DNA of 64,000 nt from Heterodera schachtii (Eukaryota > Nematoda > Chromadorea > Rhabditida > Heteroderidae), in NCBI GenBank assembly GCA_023374025.1, contig SIJG01000083.1, forward strand, positions 523,709-587,708, written 5' to 3'. Every line of letters begins with the position of its first letter. Position 1 is the first letter of the stretch. Below are positions 36,256 through 48,147 of the stretch, one piece after another. The notes under the pieces are model-generated. The model was not told the origin of the DNA. It made no database searches and saw nothing but the letters and a program-made list of their open reading frames with translations. The position numbers were made by a program, and so were the translations under genes.

Positions 36256-38506
36256 TTAATGATGATGTATGGAACGGGCGGTGTCCTCCAGCAAAGTGAG
36301 CACTTCCGACGCCGACGGTCGCACGCACTCCGAGGCGCTTAACAGCGCTTTGATCAGACCGATCAGTTTGGAAGCGGAGGCGGGCGGATAAGCGATGATG
36401 CCCTGGTGGAGAATGGCATTTAATGAGTATAATTAGGGTAATTAGGCACAAATAATTGAAAATTCGGTAAGAGATGACCGACAAAATGCTAATGGATGTA
36501 AAAATAATAATAAAACGAACGCTGCAGATTTTGTGGAACACGGACAACTCCTGACAGCCGGGGAAGGCCTTTTTGCGCTCCACCAATTCAAAGACAATGC
36601 ATCCCAACGACCAAATGTCGCACTGAACAAATAATACCAATTAATTAACATTCATTATTATCATTATAAATTTATTAGAGTCAATTAACAGGAATTGAAT
36701 TCAGTTACTGGTAATACTGTAGTCCCCCCCCTTTTTTGAAAATTTTTTAAAAAAATTTTAATGTCATAAAGGGATTTCGAAGTCGCTGATCACGAATCCA
36801 GGATCCATTTTGACGAATTCCGGATCACCCGAATTCGTAGAAATCGATGCCGGATTAGTGATCAGCGATGCCATAAATTTTTTGAATTTTTTTTCTCCAA
36901 TACCAAACCGTTAATATGTTTGGTAATCTGTTGCCTTTCTTTTCTTTTTGTTTGTCTGTTCACCCACCTTGAAGTCGTACTCGCGTCCCTCCAGAATCTC
37001 CGGTGCCATGTAGTTGATGGTGCCAACTTCGCCAAAGCGTCCCTTGGCCTTCTGTCCGTCCGCCAATTTGAGCGCGATGCCAAAGTCGCACAGTTTGACA
37101 GTCCTCCAGTCTTCGCTGAGCAGCACATTCCGTGGCTTTACCTGTGGCGGGACAACAAATAAATATACCCAAATAAATCTAAGAAAAATTAAAATTTGTC
37201 AAATTCCGAAACCATAAACCGGCTTTTAAACGGAAATTTTGAAACCCATAAAATTTTAAGTCGAAAATTTTTAGAAAAATCAGTGCATAAATTGTCGAAA
37301 AATCCCCTCACATCTCGGTGGATTATCCGCAGCTGATGGATGTGTTCCAACGCGGCTGTCAGTTGGGCAGTGATGCTGAGAATGTCCTCATCCTTGAACT
37401 CCTCCGCCTCATTCCTCTAAAATGAGCAATACAAAAAAGCCGAGAATTATAGAAAATTAAATGTCCGAATTTTTTGGGTGGATGGAAGAAAAAAAGGGGT
37501 GCACTACAGTCACGCCTCTCGCTTCGTTTCCCACCCAGGAATATGAAAGTTAAAAAACTAATAATTTTTTATTTTTCTCGGGGGGGGGGGGGTGGCCATT
37601 CGGGGCTAATGATTCGTCGGGGGGGGGGGGGGGGGGGTGGCCATTCGGGGCTAATGATTCGTCGGGGGGGGGGGGGGGGGGGGGAGGGTGTGAACTGTGC
37701 CCATTTTTGGTCATTGGTCTGCGGATACAAAACAATGCCACGTTTGATGACCCAAGCGTCCGCCATTCATTCACTCACTCACTTTGATGTGTTCGTGCAA
37801 ATTGCCGCCCGCCATGTGCTCCAGCACAATGTAAATGCTGCGTTGGCTCAAATAACTTTCGAAGGTGCGCACGACATTCTGAAAAAAGTTTAACAAATGG
37901 TAGGGAAGAAAGCAATGCAACGCTTTTGCTACACAAATTTGTGGGAAAAGTCGAGGAGAGAGATTCAATTAGAGCAAAACATTGTCAATTAGGACGGTGA
38001 GCGCAGTCAAAGGACACACAGAAAACCTACAAATCCAAGACATTTTGTACATCCATTCATAAAAAGTAACAAAGACGTAGACTTCCGTCTCATTAAATTT
38101 CATTTGTGACAACGGATGAGAAGGCAATGGCACAGTTTTAAATCGGTTAAATGGTCACTTACCGGGTGTAAAATTAGACTGTGTAGACGTGCCTCATCTG
38201 AAAATTGGGGTTTCGGGATCAACCAAATTTTATTTATCAATGAACAACAAATGCGTCTCATCCCTCACCCCCGGGACCGCCAAAAATGGAATTTTCACGA
38301 TTTTTTTAAATTTATGAGTCGGACTATCAGTGGTCGTCGTCCCATTTTGCGCACCATTCCTCACTTTTGGACTCGTCACTGATCGGCACTTTCTTCAACA
38401 CCATTTGGGCACCGTCCGCCACCCTTTTGCACAGAAAGCATTTGCCAAACGAACCGCTGCCAATCTGTGAAAGCATTGTGAATTGACTGTGCGATGGGTT
38501 GCTCAT
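36256..38506 (-). CDS. NEK-type serine/threonine protein kinase, kinase domain only
   Basis: Cytoplasmic kinase that phosphorylates Ser/Thr; NEK kinases work in mitosis, cilia and, in nematodes, moulting. Exons: 38365-38506, 38163-38197, 37783-37878, 37312-37416, 36968-37141, 36521-36622, 36256-36402; 266 aa, phases consistent. Seen: Gly loop IGSGSFGKCFLC, catalytic Lys in MVLKKV, Glu of NEARLHSLILHP, NVVRTFESYL, hinge LEHMAGGNLHEHI, catalytic loop IIHRDVKPRN, DFG, GTINYMAPEILEG, CDIWSLGCIVFELVERKKAF, and the final VRPSASEVL. All catalytic residues are present, so it should be active. There is almost nothing outside the kinase domain, unlike NEK8/NEK9, which carry RCC1 repeats. The exon 6 donor is unusual (GTTCGT). 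Assignment to NEK versus a related kinase group is moderately sure. Confidence 0.82.
37575..37684. repeat. Duplicated G-tract unit in a kinase intron
   Basis: Two tandem copies of a run of 14-19 G followed by TGGCCATTCGGGGCTAATGA and TTCGTC, and then a third G-run. The duplication lies in the intron between exons 37783-37878 and 37312-37416. Confidence 0.7.
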
Positions 38507-39848
38507 CGAGGAACATGGCCAAACGCATTCAAATGCATGTGTTGTGAAATATCAAAATTATGTTTTTGTATGTAAATGTGCAAAAAAAAAAAGTGAATGT
38601 AAGAAAATTGTTGAAAATGCTATATTAAACAAGAATTGTGGGTAGATAACAAAATTTTCAGTTTGATAATATGTTCAAAGTTCGATATCCTCGTGAGTTT
38701 ACGTTTCAGGGTCAAATAAATCAATGCAAAAAAGCCTTGTAATTGTTTTTTCCTGTTAGAAGCCCATCACTGCTGTTTAATAAATCACAACCTCTTCCCT
38801 CCCTCTTAAAAAGGCAATAAATAAGCTTTTAGCACTTCCGAATGGTCTTTGAACTCTCGTGCAAAGAAAACAGTCAGCGAGTGAGAACAAATCCACAGAT
38901 ATTTCCAAAAATAGTTCAATAAAAAATGCATGGGATTTTGCTTTTCCTCAAAAGAATTCCAGCTTTTTGGAACAAAATGCCATTCCATAGGTCCGAATTA
39001 GAATTAAATGCTTAAAAAATTTTATTACCTTTTAAGTAATTTTTAAGTAAGCCAAACAAATGAAATATATTTATTTTGATTTTGATATTTAAATTTTAAA
39101 TTTTTAATTGATTAAAATTCATTTGAAAATGTTCAACATTATGCCACAAAGAAAAAATTTAAAAAACAAAACGTCAATTTTTTAATAGATTCGAATTCGA
39201 AAGGAAATTCTCAAATTCGTCGGTTTCTTTTGTTTTTTCCTCTATCGCTTCTGAACTTTAATCCTCCATTTTTTCTGTTGTGATTTTCGTACTTTGTCTG
39301 TGCATTTTTTTTGTGTTCGCGCCCACACATACATTTTAAATTTGAAAAGAATTTTGTTTATTTAAGCGATTTATTTGTTTTCCCAAGCAACAAAAAACTC
39401 CGACCGAACTTTTACTTTTGCTCACACGGCGGGACACTCAAAATTCCTTTTGCCGATCGACCGACAGACAAACGGCGGCGACGACGAAGCAAAAAAAGAA
39501 AAGTGCGCGCATTAATTTTTGAGGAGCATCGCTTTGATGGAGAAGAGAGGTGAACAGAGCGCCAACAATCGGTTTTTACCGCCGCCATTTGCGAAAAGCG
39601 AAGCGCCTTTCCCTCCGCCGTTTGCCACCAATTTCTGCCTTTGATTGTTGGGAGAAAAGGTTTCCAATTTTTTTTATTACATTTTTTGTGCCTTTGTCGT
39701 CCATTTTATTTAACTGTTCCTTACAAACAGTCGAATTTTTTAAAAAGGAATTGACTTTTCAATTTTTAAATGTACATTTTAAATTTGCTTTTTTAGCCTT
39801 TCGTCCATTCCCTCCTCTCCTTCTCTTCCCGTCATTCCCTCCGTTTGA
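38507..39848. promoter_or_regulatory. Divergent region between the kinase and Nudix genes
   Basis: The kinase starts at 38506 on the minus strand and the Nudix gene at 39849 on the plus strand, so both promoters probably lie here. It is AT-rich, with a GC-richer part at 39410-39650. No gene or specific element was recognised. Confidence 0.4.
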
Positions 39849-42046
39849 ATGTGCACGCGTTCCATTGGCGCCGGTGGTGGCATTGATTGTGCCGAAAATG
39901 GAGATGCAGCAATTGCGCCTCGGACAAAACGACGGCAACAAACGGACGACGACGAAGTGCCGCAGGGGACGGTGACGCGGAGAACGACGGGCGATCGGAT
40001 CAGAGATCGGAACGGATTTAGACGCAGAGCGGTGAGAAACATTTTTTAATCCAAAAATAGGGGTTTTTTAAAATTTTCATCGGCAACGTATTTTTGACTA
40101 TAAGGCTGTATACTCGTTTCATGGACATTTATTTACCCAATTATTATTCTAAATGCTTATCTCTGATTGGGCCGAGACTGGCCAGTAATAATTCATGGGA
40201 CGTGAAAAAATATAATGGATCATGTAAAAATCATGGAACATTTGTACAATTATATTCTGCGCTAAATATTTTCATGGTATTCGGCATCATTTTGTTTTTC
40301 TCCCTTTTTTCACAAAAAACATTTTTAAAAAGCCTGACCAACTCTTTCATGGAAAGCAAAGGGAATTGTAGTCCCGGGACTGAAGTGGCCAAAGGCCTTT
40401 TGGGACTGAACCGTCCAGTTTTTTGTATTAAAAATTGCTAGAACTGTGATTTTAGACATCAAAATTGTGTCGACGCATTTTCCAATTCCCCAATTTGTTG
40501 AAGGCCGCTTTTTGTGCACGCATTGCCCTTTCATTGGCTGAGAATGGCGCCACCGGTGGTGATGACGCCGTCGTGCCCCGCCGATGGCCCCCAAATTTGG
40601 GCGCGTTGGAAGTGCTAATGGTCAGCGGACGGACAGCGGCGGGGGAGGACGGCTATTGGGTGCTGCCCGGCGGAGGAGTGGAGAACATGGTGAGCAACAG
40701 TTTGAACATTTATAAAAATCGATTTTTGGGTTTTCGGGCAGTCCCCCTGAACCGATGCGCCCAGATTTATGGGGAGTCCGAATCCTTCGGGAATCAGGCC
40801 TATATCAGGGACAGAAATGCAGTTTTTCCCTCCCGAAATAAAACAAAACGATTTTGAGAAATTGGGCAAATCTGTAAACTTGCAGGGACAATCCCAGAGG
40901 GGGAGCGGCTCAAATCCCTTGAAACCTAAAAAAAAATCCCGAAAAACTTATGGCTTATTGTGAAAGGCAATTCAAGCGTTTTTGTTACTCTTATTTTCAT
41001 CAAAAATTACCATGTTGTTCATGGTTACAACCCAACCCCATAATGTGCACCAGAAATTATTTGTATATCCGTTCAGGAAAGCACTGAGGAGGCTGTGCTC
41101 CGCGAGTTGCGCGAGGAGGCCGGCATCCGTGGCAAAGTGCTGTTTTGCATCGGCGAATTCGTTGTAAGAAATAAATAAAATAATTTGTAAATTTTTTAAG
41201 TCCGATTCCCATGATTGAGGGCTTGGAAAGCCATTTCCATGACACACCAATTTAAAATGCTTTGACCGCACTGTATTTGGAGGGACACGCTTAAAACTAT
41301 TGTCCCATGGCTCGTCAGTAGAGTTCGACATTTTGAAAAAATTCTGGACCTGGATTTCCTGGACAAAAATCCAATTGGCCTTGTCCTGGTACCCAGGAAA
41401 AATCCAGGCCTGGCGATCTGCTAGGTCCAGGTCGAACGCTACTCGTATGCCTATGGTAATTGCGATTTCATCATTTTACCCATTTTTGTACCAAATAATT
41501 TTTTGCTTAATTGTTGTTTGTTCAGGACGACCAGCGCTTTCACCACACAACACTGTTCTTCTTGACGGTGCGCGAAGTGTTCACGGAATGGGGCGAAAAT
41601 TGTGAGAATGGCCGACAACGACGATGGATGGGCATGGACGAGGCACGGAAAAGCATCAAACACAACCAAAGGGACATGTTGGAGAGGAGCATCAAAATGT
41701 TGGTACTTTTCCTTAAAAATTTTCCCAAAAAATTTCCAAATTTTCTGCGTCCAACTCCCGTTCCTCTTTTGTTCGACGATAGATTTTTGGGGTTTAAAAA
41801 TGTAAAAAGTCATGGACCCGTGTCTAATTTTCCATCCTTTTTGTGTTTAGCATTGAGCAAACACTGGGCGAACAGTTGGAGCCGTCGGTCAGCAAATGTC
41901 TCAGTGCTGTGCCCGTTGTGTCACTGCGCGCGGCGGAGGATGGCATTCAACAGCAGCAGCAAAAACAACTGTCACCGCCATCGACAGCAAAATCAACGGC
42001 ACAAAGTGGTGACGACGACGACGACGGCACGGACCTTTGCCGGTGA
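39849..42046 (+). CDS. Nudix hydrolase, diphosphoinositol polyphosphate phosphohydrolase (DIPP) type
   Basis: Expected to hydrolyse diphosphoinositol polyphosphates and/or dinucleoside polyphosphates, in cytosol or nucleus. Exons 39849-40031, 40504-40689, 41077-41163, 41526-41698, 41851-42046; 274 aa, phases consistent. Seen: DRNGFRRRAAFCARIAL at the domain start, VLMVSGR, then WVLPGGGVENMESTEEAVLR and ELREEAGI, a perfect Nudix box (G-x5-E-x7-REUxEExGU) split by an intron after GGGVENM. FHHTTLFFLTV and RQRRWMGMDEA follow as in DIPPs. A roughly 55-residue N-terminal and a Gln/Ser/Asp-rich C-terminal extension make it longer than the 170-180 aa human DIPPs. The insertion GDDAVVPRRWPPNLG before beta-2 is also unusual. 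Confidence 0.87.
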
Positions 42047-42735
42047 TGGTGGCAGAAATGGGGGCCATCACTTTTTGTTCAACGGGCAATTCCAATTTGT
42101 CTTGCGCAATTCGCCATGTTGTTAATGAGGGCGACGACGAACAAATTATTATTACTATTATTATTACTGTTTTTTTTGTTTGTTTAATTTTTGTTCCCAT
42201 TGGTCTTCTTCTAATTCTGTTAAATTCCCACCAAAAATTCGCTTCTGCTCTGTAGCTAATTTGTTTTTTCTGTTTGCTTTTTTTTATTGTTTTTTTGTTA
42301 CTGTTTTTTGTTCCGTTTTCCATTGACTTTTTTCTCTCCGCTTTTTTTGTTGGTTCATTCACATTAATTTCATTCAAATCCCCCCCTTTTGTGATGCTTT
42401 TCTCAACGCTTTTCCTTTAAATTCACCCAAACATAGAAAAGCCTTTTCCATTTCCATTTGTTGTTGCATTTTTCAATAATTCGGCTTCGGCTATATTCCT
42501 ATTTAATTCACATAGCTAATTGTAAGTTGTTTTCTGCTGTTTTCCATCTGTTCTCTTTTGTCCGTTTTTCCACTGGAAAAAAAGACATTTTCCGTATAAA
42601 ATTCAACAAAAAAAAAGAGAGTGCATTTTGTTTACTTTTTTAACGGAATTTTTCCGTCAAAAACGGTATTTAATACATAATTCAAAGTTAGGCACCTAAC
42701 TGGACTTCTGGCTTACATTTTCTCTGATTTTTGCC
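42047..42735. other. Interval between the Nudix and S4-domain genes
   Basis: T-rich 3' UTR-like sequence and a short region that must hold the promoter of the 42736 gene. The 27 bp before its ATG (GCTTACATTT.CTCTGATTTTTGCC) are shared with the pdhb-1 5' flank. Confidence 0.45.
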
Positions 42736-44665
42736 ATGAAATTTGTCACTTTGTTCGCCCGTCGTTGGCCCCTTTCGCTGTCTGTCGCCGCTTCGTTTGG
42801 CCGCGTCGGTGCGACGCGCGCCGCCTCGACGCTGACAATTCGCGACGCGTTAAACCAGGCAAGTTTTTAGGATTTTTGATCATGTATTCGGCATCGTTTT
42901 GAGCAATTTACCATCGTGCGGACTCGAAATTCGACCATAAATCGGATTGTTTTTGAATTGGTATTTTTTATTCAAACCGTTTCCCGCAAGTCCGAATTTT
43001 GCCATTTTCATCGTCCAGCAACCCCGAACAGATTCCAAAAAATGAGTTACGGTAACACAAAATGAAAGCGTGCCAAAAATTTTGTTTTTCCCTCGTGCCA
43101 TTTTTGCACTTTTGTAAGTGCTCGTGACATACCATCATGCATTTTTGTATTAAATTCTCATCGTCAACAGCAGCAGTGTCTCAATTCGCCTCCACTGATC
43201 GCTCCGATTGATCGTCGGCGATTTGCGACAGTGAAAAAGAAACGGCAATGGAACAGAACGGCACAACAATCGGAGGATGAGGAGGACGACGAAGCAGAGG
43301 AGGAGGAGGAAGAAGAAGATGATGGGGAGGACGAAGGAATGCCAACCGATTGCCGGACCAAAGAATTCACAATGCTTTCGCGGAGGTGCCGAAAATTGGG
43401 GGGGGGGGCATCAAAATAAAAACTATCTCTATTGGATGAAAATCACCAAAAAAAAAACGGATAATTTTTCCGGCTTCGAACCCAAAATGGCACCAAATGC
43501 GCGCAATTTCCAACATTGACAGTTTCCGATAGATCCCCAGGAAACATTATACAACTATCAACTGTTGCGGGTATAGACAAAAGCCCCTCCTTTGGCATTT
43601 TCCCCTTCTGATTGTGAGGGGGCTAAAGCCCCCCCCCCCTCTCCCCCGAAATCAAAAAAAAAATTTTTTTTTAATTTTTCAAATTTTGAATTCAGTCCCC
43701 CCTCCATCCGAAGCCAAGGGTGTGGCTAGGCTCTAAACAAAACAAAAAACAAAATGCCAATTCTCGAGAGTCACCACTTTTCTGTTTTCCCGCAATTTGT
43801 GTGCATATTTTCAACTTTTTATTTTTTAGATTGGACACTGTGGTCGGAGTGGCACTCAAAACGAGCATAAGGTGAGAAAATGCAGCAAAAACAAAAACAA
43901 ATTCTTTTGGTTTCCCATTCATTTCAGCGCACTTGGCAATTGGATTTTGCAGGGCCGCGTTCGGGTCAATGAAACGGTGGGAAATCGTAAAAAAAATAAT
44001 AAAATAAATTGTCCAATTGGTTTAGGTGGTCACCAAAAAGGCGCATGAGGTACCTTTTTTCAATTTTTAAAAGCATTCATTCGCTAATTGAATGATTTGG
44101 ACACATTCATTCACTGTCATTTTATTGGGCCAGCAATTAAACGGAATTGAGTCAAAATGGAGTTGAATTTCAATTTTTATATCCAAAAAATAGTCAGTGG
44201 CCATGATTTACCATTGAATACTTTTTAAAAAATTTTGTTTTTGGTAATTTTTGGTTTCCTCATACTTTCTACGAAAGTATTTACAATTAATTTTATTCCG
44301 GGCCGAGACTCTCGGGAATTGACTCCGAGACTATCAACAAACACTCATTTCTGTGTATCTCACAGATAGAGCAGGGCGACTTGGTGGAAGTGTGGGACGC
44401 GCCGTACGAGGAAAACGCGCAGTTGGCCACGGTGCACCGTCTGCGCATTGTGCGGTGCCGTTTCGACCAACGCGAAGGCTATGTGATCAAAACGAAGTGT
44501 TGGCCCAATTACATAATGGAGAATTGGGTCAGTGGAGATGAAGCGGCGGAGGAGGAGGAGGGAGAAGAAGCACAACAACAGCAGGAAGAAGAGGAGGAAA
44601 AAGGAGACGAAGCGGAACGAACGGCGGAGGAAACGGAAAAGGGCAGCGGAAGACACACAAAATGA
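42736..44665 (+). CDS. Mitochondrial S4 RNA-binding-domain protein (MTRES1/C6orf203-like) with a pdhb-1 presequence exon
   Basis: MTRES1 is a mitochondrial RNA-binding factor supporting transcription and ribosome quality control. Exons: 42736-42858, 43171-43385, 43830-43871, 43928-43976, 44026-44049, 44366-44665; 250 aa, phases consistent. Exon 1 (41 codons, [20 protein letters not shown]...) is a basic amphipathic presequence identical at DNA level to pdhb-1 exon 1. Exon 2 adds FATVKKKRQWNRT and an acidic stretch; then the S4 domain: LDTVVGVALKTSISALGNWI, QGRVRVNETVVTKKAHEIEQ, GDLVEVWDAP, RLRIVRCRFDQREGYVIKTK and CWPNYIMENW, followed by a Glu/Gln-rich tail. Intron 1 begins GCAAGT (GC-AG). 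Exon 5 is a 24-bp microexon. There is no other in-frame ATG near the start of exon 2, which supports use of exon 1. Confidence 0.78.
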
Positions 44666-45280
44666 AGCGATTGTTGTTACGACGATATTATTTATTTGCT
44701 AAATATAATAATTGCGAATTAGGTAAATTACAATAATTATTGGGCCATTACAGTGAAAAGAAATGATTCAGATTGATATTAGTGTGACGAGTTAAGCTGA
44801 CCAAAATAAACAGCAACAAAAATGAAGATTCTGATCCTTTTAAATTAGTGCTTAATTAAATATTTTGGCGTTACGTTTAGTCCCATTATGAAGAGAAAGA
44901 ATCAAATTGGTGGTCCGATTGAACAATAAACTAATTGTAACCATTAAAATTGACTATTTTTTATTCTTCCTTATAAAAAATAAATAAATGTACAATTTGG
45001 GGGCTTTCAATAATTATTAACGTTGCTTTTGGATCCGTTTTATATGTAAAATTAGACAACATCAATTCTTTTTCTCGTTCTGTTTTGGCATTTGACTTAT
45101 CCCATTTTCATGGCACTCCAATACAATTACCAATTTTCCTGTTTTAGGGCGCCTCTTTGAATTAAAAAAAAAGTATTTAGAGAAGTGCCCACCATTTTAA
45201 TACATTTTTAAGGCAGGAGAATTTAAATTAAGCTCGCTCGGCCTGCTATTCAATTGCTTACATTTGCTCTGATTTTTGCC
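44666..45280. other. Interval between the S4-domain gene and pdhb-1
   Basis: AT-rich, with AATAAA-like sites at about 44805 and 44924-44990; contains the pdhb-1 promoter region. No gene seen. Confidence 0.45.
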
Positions 45281-48147
45281 ATGAAATTTGTCACTTTGTT
45301 CGCCCGTCGTTGGCCCCTTTCGCTGTCTGTCGCCGCTTCGTTTGGCCGCGTCGGTGCGACGCGCGCCGCCTCGACGCTGACAATTCGCGACGCGTTAAAC
45401 CAGGCATGTTTTTATGATTTTTGATCATTTCTCCGGCATATCGATTACATCATTTTTCTGATCTGAAATTCGACCGTAAATCGGATTGGGTTTTAAATTG
45501 GGGTTTTTTTAATTCAATCGTTTCCCGAAAGTTTGGGTTTTTCCATATTCGTCGTCCAGCAACCCTGAAAAGATTCCGATAATGAAAATAAGTTTTTGTA
45601 ATATAAATTAAAACCGGAAATTTTTGTCATTCAATTTTACCCCTCTTTTGCAGGCAATGGACGAGGAATTGGAGCGGGACGAGCGCGTGTTTCTGCTTGG
45701 TGAAGAGGTGGCAATGTACGACGGCGCGTACAAAGTCGGCACAGACAATTTGCACTAATTTTTGCCAAATTTTTCATTTTTAATTTTGAAAACAATGGCA
45801 TGAAATGGTTGTTTTTCTAAATTATGTTGTTTTTTTTAGATCAGCAAGGGTTTGTGGAAGAAGTACGGCGATGAGCGCATTGTGGACACACCAATCACTG
45901 AAATGGGTGCGCCCAAATTTGATTTTTTAAAACAAATTTTTCGGCTCGTACTGGGACCGTACCGGTTGGGTATTTTTCAAAAATACCCCTCGACCTGGGA
46001 TAACTGGCCACAAAAAAAATTGAAAAAAACAACGAAAATTACCGATCGGGCCCTAAATTTGGGCGGGTGCCTGTCGGGTCGGGGCTAGTACTTTCCGGGC
46101 AAAAATTGTCCGAGCATTCACTACCAATTTATCGGGACCTTATTCAACTGTGAACGGTCCATTGTTTTTGGCAAAATATTTGTCCGACTTGCCCAAGACA
46201 TAAGCAAAAATGAATTATACGTTTTTATCTGAGTGAAATTGCAATGTTTGCATTGAATTTTGATGGATTTCAGGCTTTGCCGGCCTTGCTGTTGGCGCTG
46301 CGTTTGCCGGCCTGCGGCCCATCTGCGAGTTCATGACGTTCAACTTCGCCATGCAGGCAATTGATCAGCTGGTGAACAGTGCGGGCAAAACCTATTACAT
46401 GTCGGCGGGAAGGGTCAGTTAAAGCTAAAATTTTTTTCTATTTTTAGGGTTCACAAGACCATGAAAAATGCTATTTGTTTTGGTCTATATGATTTTTGGA
46501 GGAAAAAATTCGAAAAATCGCTAACAAAAACCCCTATGGTTTTCTCCGAGTCCAGTAAACTGCAACTGGGTTATTTTCCAATTATTGTTTTTTGACGCTT
46601 AAAATTTTTTGACGAATGTTTTTTTTTGCAGGTGACCGTCCCAATTGTTTTCCGTGGCCCCAACGGTTTCGCTGCCGGCGTCGCTGCACAACGTTGGCTT
46701 TTTTGTTTGGGATAACGCGTCCATTTTCTCGTTCAGACAGTCAGGACTATGCGGCATGGTACGCCCATGTGCCCGGACTGAAAGTGGTCGCGCCGTACAG
46801 CGCCGAGGATGCCAAGGGTAAGTAACCATGGAGAGGAGGGCATTGGCCATGGAATGAACCAAAAAGGGGGCACCAGAGGGTTGTTTCATCCCAATTTTGT
46901 TGCTATGAAAATGCCAAAATGGCCCGAAATTCGCCCTACCGAAAGGAATTGGAACGGACCATATTTTTGCCAGAAAATGGCCGGTCGATGATTTTGGATG
47001 GATAAATAATTTGTCTCTCTTTTAGGTTTGCTAAAGGCTGCCGTTCGTGACGAAAATCCTGGTAATAACAAATTTTTAGAGATTTTCTCTAAATTTTCAC
47101 TCCGTTTAGTGATTTTCCTCGAGAATGAACTGTTGTACGGCGTGCCGTTCCCCGTCTCGGACGAGGTGCTCAGTGCCGACTTTGTGCTGCCCATTGGCCA
47201 GTCCAAAATTGAACGGGTCGGCACTCACGTGACGCTGGTCTCCTACTCCAAGGCGGTCCAAAACTGTTTGGAGGCCGCTGATCAACTCAAAGCGGAGGGC
47301 GTGGAGGCCGAGGTGGGCCGGCACACGGAATCCTTTTTTGGCATGGCATTTTTGGAAACGATGGCATTAGGCCGCCACACGGAACCCTTTTTCTTGGCAT
47401 TGGATCATGATCGAAAAAAATGAAAAAAATTACTCGAAAAATCTAAGAAAATTTGGCAAAAAAATTTTCGATTCAAATCTCTTGGTAAAATCATGGCACT
47501 TTTTTGTTGCTTTTTTTTTTAAATTTATGCATTCGATTCGATTGACTTTACTTTCATTTCAACTTCAAAGGTGATCAATCTGCGCACTTTGAGGCCGTTG
47601 GACTTCGAAACGGTGCGCCGTTCGGTGCTGAAGACGCACCACATGGTCACGGTGGAGACGGGCTGGCCCTTCTGCGGCATCGGTGCCGAACTGTCCGCGC
47701 AGGTGGCCGAGTCGGACGCGTTCGACTACCTGGACGCACCCGTGCTCAGGGTCACAGGTGCGAGGAAAAGCAGGGAATAAAGGAATTTCTGAAAAACAAT
47801 TTTTTTTTTTTGCCCCAAAATTACCAAAAAAAATCATTAATTCATTTTAGAATTTTTTTTTTTCATGAAAAATTTTCATAGGGTGAATTTATTGGGTGCA
47901 CTTTATTTACCTCTCCCCCGAAAATTTTTAATATGAAAATTTCAAGAAAAAAATTTTTTCGGGTGGCGACAGAGAAATACAATTGTCTGTCCCCCTTGGC
48001 TAATGCGCTTTTGTTATACACATTCCCTCCCTCCCCCCTCTAGGCGTTGACGTGCCAATGCCGTACGCTGTCGGTTTGGAATCGGCCGCCGTGCCGTCCA
48101 CCGCCGACGTGGTGAGGACGGTGAAGAAGAGTCTGAACATGGCCTGA
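45281..48147 (+). CDS. pdhb-1: Pyruvate dehydrogenase E1 component, beta subunit, mitochondrial
   Basis: Pairs with E1 alpha in the mitochondrial matrix to decarboxylate pyruvate with thiamine diphosphate. Exons: 45281-45403, 45654-45734, 45840-45906, 46274-46413, 46632-46692, 46737-46817, 47026-47061, 47110-47312, 47571-47757, 48044-48147; 360 aa, the normal family length, with all phases matching. Seen: presequence to about residue 30, [95 protein letters not shown], the catalytic-loop region, [39 protein letters not shown] and [11 protein letters not shown]. Intron 1 appears GC-AG (CAG|GCATGT). The intron after exon 8 contains a short degenerate duplication (GGCCG.CACACGGAA). Confidence 0.95.
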
